Assembly (NCBI GenBank): GCA_964385465.1
Contig: CAYLPJ010000032.1
Span: 9,086 to 73,085, forward strand
From: CAYLPJ01 sp964385465
GTDB taxonomy: Bacteria; Planctomycetota; Phycisphaerae; SM23-33
Direction: 5' to 3'
DNA length: 64,000 nucleotides
The notes below the pieces were generated by a model. The model ran no database searches and was not told where the DNA came from. It saw only the letters and a program-made list of their open reading frames with translations. Each line of letters starts with the position of its first letter. Position 1 is the first letter of the stretch. A program made the translations under genes and the position numbers. Positions 1 to 8,894 of this stretch are shown here, piece by piece.

Positions 1-459
1 CATGGCGATGACCTCGGCCTGCTTGGTGGCCTCCTGGCTCTTGATTAGCCGGCAGACCTCGTAGCCGTCCATCCCGGGCATGCGGAGGTCCAGCAGCACG
101 ACGTCGGGCTTGAGCGTGGCGATGATGGTCCCGGCCTTGAAGCCGTCATGGGCCTCGGTGACCTCGGCCTCGGGCAGTGCGGCGCGGACGGCGCGGGCGA
201 TGAACTGCGTGATGGACGGCTCGTCGTCGACGATGAGGATGCAGGCCGGCTTCGTCTCGAGGTCCGGCGGGATGGGCATGCGATGCTCTCGGAGGAAGGC
301 GACGAGGTCCTCGACGGCGACCCGGCGGTGTCCTCCCGGCGTCCGGTGCGCCTTGAGCAAGTTTTGATCGATCCAGTTCGCGACCGAGCCGGGGTCCACA
401 TGGAGCATCTGTGCGATCGCAAACGTCGAGAGATTCTTGGCCTTGGCCCTGCTTGTCAT
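1..459 (-). CDS. HTH-receiver domain response regulator (partial)
   Basis: The reading frame starts at ATG 459 and is still open at base 1, so only the first 153 codons are seen. Residues about 8-60 form a MerR/excisionase-type helix-turn-helix containing the motif TPGGHRRVAVEDLVAFLRE, in which the GGHRR wing is typical of the family. From about residue 72 a CheY-like receiver domain follows: VDDE supplies the acidic pocket and LLDLRMPGMDG carries the phospho-acceptor Asp. The DNA-binding domain therefore precedes the receiver, the reverse of OmpR and NarL regulators. It probably controls transcription in response to a sensor kinase that is not in view. Target genes are unknown. An imperfect palindrome lies 43 bases upstream of the start. 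Confidence 0.85.
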   Translation of the reverse strand, partial: MTSRAKAKNLSTFAIAQMLHVDPGSVANWIDQNLLKAHRTPGGHRRVAVEDLVAFLREHRMPIPPDLETKPACILIVDDEPSITQFIARAVRAALPEAEVTEAHDGFKAGTIIATLKPDVVLLDLRMPGMDGYEVCRLIKSQEATKQAEVIAM

Positions 460-501
460 CCCGAAGCTCCGGAAACGCCAGTCAAACGTTTCAACGGCTA
501 T

Positions 502-520
502 ATCGGCCGAATCGACCGAT
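502..520. promoter_or_regulatory. Imperfect palindrome, possible operator
   Basis: ATCGGCCGAATCGACCGAT reads almost the same on both strands, with the two half sites ATCGG and CCGAT matching exactly and differences only at three inner positions. It lies 43 bases upstream of the regulator start at 459, where an autoregulatory site could be expected. No binding evidence is available, so the assignment is a guess. Confidence 0.25.
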
Positions 521-833
521 CAAAGAACCCGTTTTTCGGTATTTCTAGTTGTTCCGACTTCTCTGCTTTCACATCTGCTACATAACGCCGTAGATCACAC
601 CAGGTTTCGCACCGAAAGCCGACGGCCCCGACCACACAAAGCCAACGCCCGGCCGCAAGCTGCGGCGCCCTGAGGCAATGCCCCGACCGCAACGTACGGT
701 ACAAACAGGGGGAGCGCGTCGCTACTGCCTTGCCCCACCGACCCGCCGCACAAGGCGGCAGATCATTCGGGCCGGACGGCCTGCGTTGGGCCCCGCGTCG
801 ATGCGTCCGGGGAGTTCAGGAAACCGAACTCCT

Positions 834-862
834 TTGACAGCGCGGCTCAGCATTCGCATAAT
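834..862 (+). promoter_or_regulatory. Sigma-70 type promoter of the SDR gene
   Basis: TTGACA (834-839) is a perfect -35 element. A 17-base spacer leads to CATAAT (857-862), five of six matches to the -10 consensus. The reductase ATG follows 45 bases downstream, with a ribosome binding site GGAGG at 895-899. It stands out in this GC-rich DNA. Confidence 0.75.
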
Positions 863-906
863 CCCATGTTTCCAGCCGAAAATCAAGGATACATGGAGGC
901 GACTTT

Positions 907-1674
907 ATGACTTCTCAACGCGCCGCCCTGGTCACCGGCGGAGCACGCGGCATCGGGGGCGGCATCGCCCGACGGCTGGCAGCCGACGGCTTCGACGTCG
1001 CCGTCCTCGACGTGATCGAGGCCGACGCGACCGTCGAGGCCGTGCGCGAATGCGGACGAAACGCCTTGGCGCTGACCGGCGACGTCACCCGCGCCGACGA
1101 CCGCGCCGACGCGCTGGCACGCATCGCCGAGACCTTCGGGCGGCTGGACGTGCTGGTCAACAACGCCGGCGTCGCGCCCGCCCAACGCGCCGACATCCTC
1201 GAAGCCACCGAGGAGAGCTACGACCGCGTCATGGGCATCAACCTCAAGGGGCCCTACTTCCTCACCCAGGCCGTCGCCAACGCCATGATCCAACGCCGCC
1301 GCGAAGAGCCCGACGCCTGGATGTGCATCGTCAACATCTCCTCCATCAGCGCCTACACCGCCAGCCCCTCACGCGGGGAGTACTGTCTCTCCAAGGCCGG
1401 GGTCTCCATGGCCACGAAGCTCTGGGCCGCCCGGCTGGCCGAGTTCGGCATCGGCGTCTACGAGATCCGCCCCGGCATCATCGCCACGGACATGACCGCC
1501 GCCGTCAAGGACAAGTACGACCGCCTCATCGACGACGGGCTGACGCCCATTCGCCGATGGGGGCAACCCGACGACATCGCCGCCGCCGTTTCGGCCTGCG
1601 CGGCCGGGAACCTGAGGTTCTCCACCGCCGAGGTCGTCAACGTCGACGGCGGCTTCCACCTGCGAACGCTGTAA
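907..1674 (+). CDS. SDR-family 3-oxoacyl-ACP reductase-like oxidoreductase
   Basis: The 255-residue product is a classical short-chain dehydrogenase/reductase. It has the nucleotide-binding motif TGGARGIG (residues 10-17), NNAG at 85-88, the catalytic Ser in NISS near 145 and the Tyr159/Lys163 pair in YCLSK. The sequence resembles proteins annotated as 3-ketoacyl-ACP reductase, with the distinctive VYEIRPGIIATDMTA segment. The true substrate may be a sugar or a hydroxy acid rather than an acyl-ACP, because no other fatty-acid gene is nearby. GGAGG lies seven bases before ATG 907. The flavoprotein that follows, 49 bases downstream, is probably co-transcribed and may act in the same short pathway. 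Confidence 0.85.
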   Translation: MTSQRAALVTGGARGIGGGIARRLAADGFDVAVLDVIEADATVEAVRECGRNALALTGDVTRADDRADALARIAETFGRLDVLVNNAGVAPAQRADILEATEESYDRVMGINLKGPYFLTQAVANAMIQRRREEPDAWMCIVNISSISAYTASPSRGEYCLSKAGVSMATKLWAARLAEFGIGVYEIRPGIIATDMTAAVKDKYDRLIDDGLTPIRRWGQPDDIAAAVSACAAGNLRFSTAEVVNVDGGFHLRTL

Positions 1675-1723
1675 GACCGATCCCACGCCGGCTGAGACAC
1701 GCCGGCCAACCGCGGAGATTCCC

Positions 1724-3772
1724 ATGCCCTCCGAGACCATCCGTACAGGCCAGATCGACCTTCCCGTCCGACGGGCGCAGACCGTTGTGGTCGGCGCCGG
1801 CGCGGCCGCGATGAACTGCTGCGTGCAGTTGGTTCGTTTCGCCCGCGCCCGAGGCCTGTCGGACGCGTCGGACCGTGTGCTGGCGGTCACCGGCGGGCTG
1901 GCCCTGGGCGCCAGCCGCATGAGCGGCTCGGACAAGCAGACGTACTACAAGATGGGCACGAGTCCGCGCGTGGCGGACACGGCCGCGGACTTCGCCAAGG
2001 CGCTGACCTCCTTCGGATGCTGCCACGGCGACACGGCCCTGGTCGAGGGCATCTGCTCGCTGCGGGGCTTCTACAACCTGGTGGAAATGGGCGTGCCCTT
2101 CCCCCACGAGCCCTGGGGGGCGTTCATCGGCTACAAGACCGACCACGACCCCTACGAGCGGGCCACGTCGGCCGGGCCGAAAACCTCCCGCTTCATGAGC
2201 CGGTGCCTCCAGGCCGAGGCCGAACGCATGGGCGTCGAGATCGTCGACAAGCATCCCGTCGTGGCGTTCGTCACAAGCGGGGAGGGCGACGGGAAGCGTA
2301 TCCGGGCGATGGTCTGCCTGGATCGCGCCCGGCTGGCCGACGGCTCGCAGCCGGCGATGACCGCGTTCCTGGCCGACACGTGGGTTCTCGCCGCCGGCGG
2401 GCCCGGCGAGCTCTACCGGACCACCGTCTACCCGCGCGGGCAGGTGGGCATTCACGCCCCGGCATTCGAGGCCGGCCTGGAGGCCTGCAACCTCACCGAG
2501 AGCCAGTACGGCCTGGCCTCGACGAAGTTCCGGTGGAACGTCTCGGGCACGTACATGCAGGTGGTACCCCGCATCTTCTCCACCGACGCGGACGGCGGCG
2601 ACGAGCGCGAGTTCCTCACCGAGCTCTTCGACGACATGCCCGCCATGGCGACCAACATCTTCCTCAAGGGGTACCAGTGGCCCTTCGATGCCCAACGGAT
2701 CGCCGGGGGGCAGTCGTCGCTGGTGGACATGGCCGTCCACCGCGAGACGGTCGTCCGGGGCCGGCGGGTGTGGATGGACTTCCTCCGCAACCCGGTGGGC
2801 GCCGACGGCTGGGACGCCTTCTCCATCGACGCCCTCGGCCCGGAGGCCCGGGAGTACCTCGACCGGACGGGCGCGCGGCAGGGGCTGCCCATCCAGCGGC
2901 TGGAGCACATGAACCCGCCGGCGATCGCCATCTACGCCGAGAACGGGATCGACCTGCGAGGCGAGCCGCTGGAGATCGCCGTCTGCGCCCAGCACATGAA
3001 CGGCGGGTTCGCGGTCAGCAAGTGGTGGGAGAGCAACCTGCCCCGGACGTTCGTCGTCGGCGAGATGGCCGGCACGCACGGCGTCAAGCGCCCGGGCGGC
3101 TCGGCGCTGAACGCCGGGCAAGTCGGGGCCATGCGGGCGGCAGAGTACATCACGAATGTGTACGCCGACGACGACCCGGCCGGGCCGGAGCTTGACGACG
3201 AGGTCCGCGCCGGACTGGCGGAGATCGCCGAGGGGGTCAGCCGGCGTGTCGGAGGCGGCGCCGTCGACCCGGCCGAGGCGATCGACGAGGTCCGCGACCG
3301 CATGACGCGATACGGCGCGCATCTCCGCAGCCGTCCCGGCGCGACGCGGGCGCTGGCCGACGCCGTCGCCCAGCTTCGCCGCCTGCGGGCCGAGGGCCTG
3401 CGCGTGAGTTCCCCGCGCGAGTTGCCCGATGCCCTGGCCGTCGAACAGCAGTGCCTGACGCACGTGGCCCTGCTCAAGAGCATCTGTGCGATGTTCGACC
3501 GCGGCGTCGGCAGCCGGGGCAGCCACTGCATCCTCGATCCCGACGGCGCGGAGATGCACCCGGAGCTGATCGACCCGGACACCGGTGCCCCCTACCGCGT
3601 CCGCCCGGAAAACGAGGCCCTGCGGGAGGTCATCCTCCACACCGCTCACGACCCGGCCGATGAGGACCTCTTCACCTGCCGCGACGTGCCCGCCCGCCCC
3701 GTCCCCGACCGCGACATCGCCTTCGAGCCCGCCTGGACCGAATACCGCGACGGAACGGTCTACGAGGTGTGA
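1724..3772 (+). CDS. FAD-dependent oxidoreductase, fumarate reductase/APS reductase flavoprotein type
   Basis: The 682-residue protein opens with a Rossmann FAD motif, VVVGAGAAAMN (about residues 22-32), and has the layout of succinate dehydrogenase/fumarate reductase and adenylylsulfate reductase flavoproteins. The late segment HGVKRPGGSALNAGQVG resembles the second FAD contact of that superfamily. The C-terminal third (from about residue 480) is helical, like the flavoprotein capping domain. No iron-sulfur or membrane-anchor subunit is encoded next to it, so it is probably a soluble stand-alone dehydrogenase. It follows the SDR gene by 49 bases, with GGAG before ATG 1724. The substrate cannot be named from sequence. 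Length and composition show no sign of damage. Confidence 0.75.
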   Translation: MPSETIRTGQIDLPVRRAQTVVVGAGAAAMNCCVQLVRFARARGLSDASDRVLAVTGGLALGASRMSGSDKQTYYKMGTSPRVADTAADFAKALTSFGCCHGDTALVEGICSLRGFYNLVEMGVPFPHEPWGAFIGYKTDHDPYERATSAGPKTSRFMSRCLQAEAERMGVEIVDKHPVVAFVTSGEGDGKRIRAMVCLDRARLADGSQPAMTAFLADTWVLAAGGPGELYRTTVYPRGQVGIHAPAFEAGLEACNLTESQYGLASTKFRWNVSGTYMQVVPRIFSTDADGGDEREFLTELFDDMPAMATNIFLKGYQWPFDAQRIAGGQSSLVDMAVHRETVVRGRRVWMDFLRNPVGADGWDAFSIDALGPEAREYLDRTGARQGLPIQRLEHMNPPAIAIYAENGIDLRGEPLEIAVCAQHMNGGFAVSKWWESNLPRTFVVGEMAGTHGVKRPGGSALNAGQVGAMRAAEYITNVYADDDPAGPELDDEVRAGLAEIAEGVSRRVGGGAVDPAEAIDEVRDRMTRYGAHLRSRPGATRALADAVAQLRRLRAEGLRVSSPRELPDALAVEQQCLTHVALLKSICAMFDRGVGSRGSHCILDPDGAEMHPELIDPDTGAPYRVRPENEALREVILHTAHDPADEDLFTCRDVPARPVPDRDIAFEPAWTEYRDGTVYEV

Positions 3773-3811
3773 TACGATGGGTTGCGTCTCGTGCAGACGG
3801 GAGACCAGCCG

Positions 3812-4072
3812 ATGGCCGAGGCGACTCGGCAAGACATTGTCCAAGCCGCCGCGGATGCCCCGGCCAATCGCGCCAAGGGCACTGCCCGGCAGATCGAGGT
3901 CCTCGCCGACGGTGTGTGCATCGACCACGACTGATGCCATGTACCCGTTCCCCAAGGGCCGGAGACGCATCGGACGATCCATCGCCACGACCTGCTCGCC
4001 TGCGCCAGAGAAGAGTTCCTGGACGGGCGCGATTTGAATATCCTGCTCGGCCCGGCGGGGCCGGACGAGTGA
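3812..4072 (+). pseudogene. Small gene split by an in-frame TGA
   Basis: ATG 3812 has a GGGAGA ribosome site and opens 40 codons that end at TGA 3932-3934. The same frame then continues for 45 codons to a second TGA at 4070-4072. The downstream part reads like real protein (IHRHDLLACAREEFLDGRD and then NILLGPAGPDE). Read through, the product would be 86 residues. I do not recognise a family. It may be a decayed gene, a sequencing error, or two short genes. The N-terminal half, AEATRQDIVQAAADAP, would form an amphipathic helix. Confidence 0.35.
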
Positions 4073-4115
4073 GGTTTGATACCGTCGCAGACAAGCGGAG
4101 GCCACCCACGTACCG

Positions 4116-4685
4116 ATGAACCTTCCGCAGGTCCTGGCGATGGCGGGGGCGTTGGGGATGGACGCGATGAGCGTCTCGGCCGCGGTCGGCGTGCGGTGGC
4201 ACGGGCCGAGGCAGAAGTTTCGCCTGGCGTGGCACATGGGGCTGTTTCAGTGCCTGATGCCCATCCTCGGTTGGCTGGCAGGCAGCCGGCTCGCAGGGCT
4301 GCTGGAGGCCTGGGGAACCTACCTCGCGGCCGCGCTGGTCTTCGGCGTCGGGGCGAAGATGCTCGTCGAGGCCGTCCGCAGCCGACCCGGCGCGGCCGCT
4401 GAGTCCGCCGCAGAGCCGCGACACCGCGACCCCACGCGCGGGTGGTCGCTTGTCGTGCTCTCCGTGGCCACCAGCCTCGACGCCCTCGTCGTAGGCGTCT
4501 CGCTGGGCCTGGACGCCGCGCCCGGGATCGGCTGGTCGGCCGTGGTGATCGGCATCGTGGCCGGGGGCATGTCGCTGGCGGGCATCGCGATCGGCAAGCG
4601 GTTCGGCACCACCTTCGGCCGCAGCGCCGAGATCGCCGGCGCGGTGGTGCTCATGGTCCTGGCGGCGAGTTTCCTGGTGTGGTAG
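4116..4685 (+). CDS. mntP: MntP-type manganese exporter
   Basis: The 189-residue membrane protein has six predicted hydrophobic segments in two pseudo-repeats, as in the MntP (DUF204) family. Each repeat carries the family's buried acidic signature, MDAMSVSAA near residue 16 and SLDALVVGVSLG near residue 125. MntP pumps Mn(II) out of the cytoplasm and protects against manganese excess. Its length fits the family. GGAGG occurs upstream but is far from the start, so translation initiation may be weak or the start may be slightly different. In many bacteria mntP is under a yybP-ykoY riboswitch; I could not recognise one in 3773-4115. Confidence 0.85.
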   Translation: MNLPQVLAMAGALGMDAMSVSAAVGVRWHGPRQKFRLAWHMGLFQCLMPILGWLAGSRLAGLLEAWGTYLAAALVFGVGAKMLVEAVRSRPGAAAESAAEPRHRDPTRGWSLVVLSVATSLDALVVGVSLGLDAAPGIGWSAVVIGIVAGGMSLAGIAIGKRFGTTFGRSAEIAGAVVLMVLAASFLVW

Positions 4686-4760
4686 GCATCGCCGGTTCGC
4701 CCTGTCGGCGGCTGAACACGGGGACCTCGCCGCGTCGGCGGCCTTTGACTTCGGACGGGG

Positions 4761-6911
4761 CTACTCGGCCTCGATCAGGTACCAGACCGTCGCCTTGTTC
4801 AGGGGCAGCGTCTGTCCGTCCTCGTCGGCCTTGCCGCGCTGCGGCTCGGCCAGGGGGGCGCCCGCGCCGTCGAGGGCGGTCGCCGCCAGGCCGCTTCGGC
4901 CGGCCAGTCGGACGGTGCCCACAACAGGCTCGATCCGCATCGGACGCCGGCCCCACCGGGTCAGGCTCCGGCGGTCCTCGGACCAGGCCGCGCCGGTCGT
5001 GATGGCCCTCGCCCCGGCCGCCAGAAGCATCCGCTTCGACCGCCGCAGCGGCAGGCCGTCGAGGCTCGTGAGCACCAGCGAGCAGAACTCCGTATCGACC
5101 TCCGCGCCCAGGACGTCCAGCCGATGCGGCGCGCCGCCGACGAAGCCGACAAGGGCCTCCGTCCGCGGCGTGCGCACCGTCACCAGCCCGCGCCGCCCGC
5201 TGCGCCATGTCAGCTCGCCGGTGTCCGAGACGATCTTCCGCGGCTGGCGAAAGTCCGGGTAGTCGGTGCGGGCCTTGTCGAACCCCCGGATCCGCGTGGC
5301 GTGGACCAGCGGGATCGCCGGGTGAAACCCCGGCGTGAACATCGGGCGATTCCCGCGCGAGGGCATACGGATCGCCTCGATCACCTGCCGCTTCGAGTAC
5401 GAACGGTAGACGGTCTCCTCGGCCGCGGCGACGTCGCCGCGATGGAACGCCCCCGCCATGGCCGCGATCTGCGAAAGCTTCACCGGGTCGGGGCGGACAT
5501 CGAAGTGGCCGGGCCGGCGGTCGGCCCACTCCGTCGGGTCGGCGTGATCGAAGGTGTACCAGTAGATGCCGTCCCAGTCGTGCAGCAGGGCGTAGGCCGC
5601 CAGGATCGCGACGCCCTCGCATGCGTACTCGTTGGGGAAGGGGTGGTTGACCTCCGAAACGGTATAGGGCTTGCCCGCCACGGCGGTCCGGCAGAGCTGC
5701 ACGACGGTCGACCACGTCGGCTCGGCGACCATCGGGGAGTTGCCGATCCGAAAGCCCGTCCGCTTGCCCTTCTCGTCGTATGTCTTGCTGGGGTGCTGCC
5801 AGTAGACGTGCCCGTCCACGATGTCCAGCTTGCCCGTCGAATGCACCAGGGCGTACCCGCTGCGGTAGTGGTTGTGGTCGCTTGTGCCCACGACGGGGGC
5901 CCGGACGCCCAACTCATCGAGCGCGCGAGCCATCCGCTGGAAGTACGCGTCCTCCAGGTGCATGTAGAACCCCGCCTCGGCCGCGAACCGCTCCGCGTCG
6001 GCCTTGGGGAACTGGCCCTTGGTCAGCCGGGGCAGGGGTCGGCCCTCGGACACGTTCGCCTGCTTGCGCCAGGCCGGGAGCTTCTCGGCGTGGTGGGCGG
6101 CGAGGTGTTCGTTGAACTTCCGCGTGAGCAGGCGTTCGTAGTGGCTGGTGATATCGCACCACGTCCCGCCGCGCTTGCCGTCCTGCCGGCCCACCAGGCG
6201 GTCGTTGAACCAGGACTCGATCAGCGAGTTCTCGTTGACCAGTTCGACGGTGACCACGGCCGGCTCGCGGCGGTACTCGTTGCCGGTGTAGGGATTGCGG
6301 TGCTTCATGAGCTGCGTGGCGTACTCGACGTGCAGGTCCTGGATGCGATCGTCGAAGTACTGGAGGGCCTTGCCCAGGCCGATGAACTCGTGGTCGACGA
6401 CGCCATCGCCCTCCCTGTACACGCGCCCCACGTTCAGGTTGATGTTCGTGTAGATGCCGCGCTTCTTCAGTTCCGCGATGAAGAAGTCGAGCTTCTGCAA
6501 CTGGCCGGGGTCCAGCTTGCGCGTCGTGTCGCTGGCGGCCTTCGGCGGGAAGATGCTGGCCTTCGAGCCCCAGGCGGAATCGAGGAAGTGCAGCCGGACG
6601 GCGTTGATGCCCAGCCGTGCCAGGCAGGCCGCGACGGCCGGCGCGTCGGCCTTCTCGGGGTAGCACGCCCCGCCGGTGAGGTTGACGCCCCAGAGCCGCA
6701 GGCGCCGCCCGCTCCCCGTAACGAGGTGCCCGTCGCGGACCCGCACGAACCCGTCGCGACCCGCGGGCTTCTCGAACATGCCCGACAGGTCCAGAGCGTC
6801 CTCGGAGTCCGTCCGCCACTGCGTGTCGAAGGGCTTCATCTCCGCCGCCTCCCGGGCCAACCCGGCCGCGCATACGCCAACAAGGGCAAGCAGGAATCCG
6901 ATGCGTCTCAT
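4761..6911 (-). CDS. Secreted glycoside hydrolase, GH5-like (clan A)
   Basis: The product is 716 residues. A signal peptide (MRRIGFLLALVGVCAAGLA) marks ATG 6911 as the start, preceded by GGGAGG. The region from about 50 to 450 looks like a (beta/alpha)8 barrel: LWGVNLTGG and GINAVRLHF are typical of cellulase-type GH5 enzymes. The acid/base Glu is probably E227 in ELVNEN and the nucleophile E420 in YTVSEVNHP. The last 200 residues are probably beta-sandwich accessory domains. It likely acts on a plant or algal polysaccharide or an oligosaccharide released from it, but the substrate is not predictable. It lies 74 bases downstream of aspS on the same strand and is convergent with mntP. Confidence 0.75.
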   Translation of the reverse strand: MRRIGFLLALVGVCAAGLAREAAEMKPFDTQWRTDSEDALDLSGMFEKPAGRDGFVRVRDGHLVTGSGRRLRLWGVNLTGGACYPEKADAPAVAACLARLGINAVRLHFLDSAWGSKASIFPPKAASDTTRKLDPGQLQKLDFFIAELKKRGIYTNINLNVGRVYREGDGVVDHEFIGLGKALQYFDDRIQDLHVEYATQLMKHRNPYTGNEYRREPAVVTVELVNENSLIESWFNDRLVGRQDGKRGGTWCDITSHYERLLTRKFNEHLAAHHAEKLPAWRKQANVSEGRPLPRLTKGQFPKADAERFAAEAGFYMHLEDAYFQRMARALDELGVRAPVVGTSDHNHYRSGYALVHSTGKLDIVDGHVYWQHPSKTYDEKGKRTGFRIGNSPMVAEPTWSTVVQLCRTAVAGKPYTVSEVNHPFPNEYACEGVAILAAYALLHDWDGIYWYTFDHADPTEWADRRPGHFDVRPDPVKLSQIAAMAGAFHRGDVAAAEETVYRSYSKRQVIEAIRMPSRGNRPMFTPGFHPAIPLVHATRIRGFDKARTDYPDFRQPRKIVSDTGELTWRSGRRGLVTVRTPRTEALVGFVGGAPHRLDVLGAEVDTEFCSLVLTSLDGLPLRRSKRMLLAAGARAITTGAAWSEDRRSLTRWGRRPMRIEPVVGTVRLAGRSGLAATALDGAGAPLAEPQRGKADEDGQTLPLNKATVWYLIEAE

Positions 6912-6985
6912 CCGGCAGCCTCCCTTACGTATCAGCCGACCCGTCGGGGGCGTCCGAGGGTTCACCCCGCCGACCGGGGCGCCGG

Positions 6986-8806
6986 TCAGCTTTCCTCGGC
7001 TTTCGGCGGCGGGGCGATGTGCTTGAGGTCCAGCTCGGAGAGCTGGCGGTCGTCCACCGGGGCCGGGGCGCCCGTCAGCGGACACGTGCCTCGCTGCGTC
7101 TTGGGAAACGCGATGACGTCCCGCAGGCTCCTGCCGCCGGCCATGATCATCGCCAGGCGGTCCAGCCCCAGGGCGATCCCGCCGTGCGGAGGCGCGCCAT
7201 AGCGGAGGGCGTTGAGAAGGAAGTCGAACTTCTCGTGGGCCTCCTGCTCGTCGATGCCCAGCAGGCCGAAAACGCGCTTCTGCATGTCCAGGTTGTGAAT
7301 ACGGATCGACCCCCCGCCGATCTCCATGCCGTTGCAGACCAGGTCGTACGCGCGGCTGCGGACCTCCCCGGGCGAGGACTCGAGCTTCTCCAGGTCCTCG
7401 GGGTGCGGGCAGGTGAACGGGTGATGCATGCTGTACCACCGGCCGTCCTCGGCGCTCCACTCCACCAACGGGAAGTCCACTACCCACAGCCAGTGGAACG
7501 CGTCGGCGGGGATCATGTCCCGCTCGCGGGCCATCTTGCATCGCAGCTCGCCCAGCACGCGGTCGACGACCGCTTCGGTGTCGGCCGCGAAGCACAGCAG
7601 GTCCCCCTCGCCGGCGCCGGCCCGTTCGATCAGCTCGGCGGCGATCGGCGAGACGAACTTGGCGATGCCGGTCTCCAGCGTGTTGTCCGCCGCGACCTTG
7701 GTGACGGCCAGGCCCTTGGCGCCGAAGCCCTTGGCCCACTCGGCCAGCGCGTCGGTTCGGCTTCGCGGCAGCTCGGCCGCGCCGGGCACGGCGATGCATC
7801 GCACGACCCCTCCGGCGTCGAGGGCGCCCTTGAAAACGCCGAAGTCGGTGCGTGCGGCGAGGTCGGAGATGTCCGCCAGCTCCATGCCGAACCGCAGGTC
7901 CGGCCGGTCCGAGCCGAAGCGCCGCATGGCCTCCTCGTAGGTCATGACGGGGACGTTCTCGGGGAAGGGCTTGCCGGCGAGCTTGCAGACGTCCCGAACG
8001 ACCGCGTTGGTCGCGTCGATGATGTCCTGCTCGGTGACGAAGGACATCTCGACATCGAGCTGGGTGAACTCCGGCTGGCGGTCGGCGCGGAGGTCCTCGT
8101 CGCGGAAGCAGCGAACGATCTGGTAGTAGCGGTCCAGCCCGCCGACCATGAGGATCTGCTTGAACAACTGCGGGCTCTGAGGCAGGGCGTAGAAGCTCGC
8201 CTGCTGGAGCCGGCAGGGCACGAGGAAGTCCCGCGCGCCCTCCGGCGTGGACTTGGTCAGAAACGGCGTCTCCACCTCGACGAAGCCACGCTCGTCCAGC
8301 ACGGAGCGCATCGTCCGACAGATGCCGTGCCGCAGGCGCAGCGCGCGGGTCATCGCCGGCCGGCGGATGTCCACGAAGCGATACGTCAGGCGGGTCTCCT
8401 CGGCGACGTCGGTGAACTCGTCGGGCTCGAAGGGAACCGCCTCGGAGCGGTTGAGGACGACCAGGTCGTCGCCGAGCACCTCGACCTGCCCGGTCGGCAG
8501 CTTGGGGTTCTCGCGCTCGGGCCCGCGGGGGCGGACCGTTCCGGCCGCGGAGATCACCCACTCGTTGCGGAGGCTCTGGGCGAGGTCGTACCGTGCGGCC
8601 TCGTCGGCGTCGTCGGGATTCTCGGGCAGGTCGAAGACGACCTGGGTGACGCCGTCGCGGTCGCGCAGGTCCACGAACAGCACTCCGCCGTGGTCCCGGT
8701 AGCTCCGCACCCATCCACAGAGGCGGACGCGCGTGCCGACCTCGCCGGCGCGCAGCTCGCCGCAGGAATGCGTGCGTTTCAATGCCTCGTCGCTGAACGT
8801 CTCCAT
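6986..8806 (-). CDS. aspS: Aspartyl-tRNA synthetase
   Basis: The enzyme charges tRNA-Asp, or both tRNA-Asp and tRNA-Asn in organisms using GatCAB. The 606-residue length is that of the bacterial type with the inserted GAD domain (roughly residues 300-420). The N-terminal OB fold shows LCGWVRSYRDHGGVLFVDL. Class II motifs are present: motif 1 around VETPFLTKSTPEGARDF, motif 2 around YQIVRCFRDEDLRADRQPEF, and motif 3 GLDRL near residue 550. GatCAB is encoded further along this window, so a non-discriminating AspRS is plausible. That would need experimental proof. A possible promoter lies at 8846-8873. Confidence 0.97.
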   Translation of the reverse strand: METFSDEALKRTHSCGELRAGEVGTRVRLCGWVRSYRDHGGVLFVDLRDRDGVTQVVFDLPENPDDADEAARYDLAQSLRNEWVISAAGTVRPRGPERENPKLPTGQVEVLGDDLVVLNRSEAVPFEPDEFTDVAEETRLTYRFVDIRRPAMTRALRLRHGICRTMRSVLDERGFVEVETPFLTKSTPEGARDFLVPCRLQQASFYALPQSPQLFKQILMVGGLDRYYQIVRCFRDEDLRADRQPEFTQLDVEMSFVTEQDIIDATNAVVRDVCKLAGKPFPENVPVMTYEEAMRRFGSDRPDLRFGMELADISDLAARTDFGVFKGALDAGGVVRCIAVPGAAELPRSRTDALAEWAKGFGAKGLAVTKVAADNTLETGIAKFVSPIAAELIERAGAGEGDLLCFAADTEAVVDRVLGELRCKMARERDMIPADAFHWLWVVDFPLVEWSAEDGRWYSMHHPFTCPHPEDLEKLESSPGEVRSRAYDLVCNGMEIGGGSIRIHNLDMQKRVFGLLGIDEQEAHEKFDFLLNALRYGAPPHGGIALGLDRLAMIMAGGRSLRDVIAFPKTQRGTCPLTGAPAPVDDRQLSELDLKHIAPPPKAEES

Positions 8807-8845
8807 GATGGCCTCTCGCTCTTGAGGGGAACGGTTGAGCCGTAC

Positions 8846-8873
8846 AGTGTACCCGGTTTCGCAGAACCCGCAA
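8846..8873 (-). promoter_or_regulatory. Possible aspS promoter
   Basis: On the minus strand TTGCGG (8868-8873) is followed after 16 bases by TACACT (8846-8851), four of six -10 matches. The -35 element is poor. The position, about 40 bases before the aspS ATG, is suitable. Confidence 0.4.
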
Positions 8874-8894
8874 CAGGCTTCATCGCTCGGCGGG

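Larger units (their letters stand above)
460..906. other. Divergent intergenic region
   Basis: A 447-base gap separates the minus-strand regulator from the plus-strand reductase. It holds a strong promoter for the reductase (834-862) and an imperfect palindrome (502-520) close to the regulator start. I see no convincing open frame, tRNA or terminator in the rest of it. Confidence 0.6.

Noticed and set aside
3773..4115. yybP-ykoY manganese riboswitch before mntP
   Set aside because: I looked for the conserved loop sequences and paired stems and could not identify them; much of the interval is occupied by the interrupted small gene.
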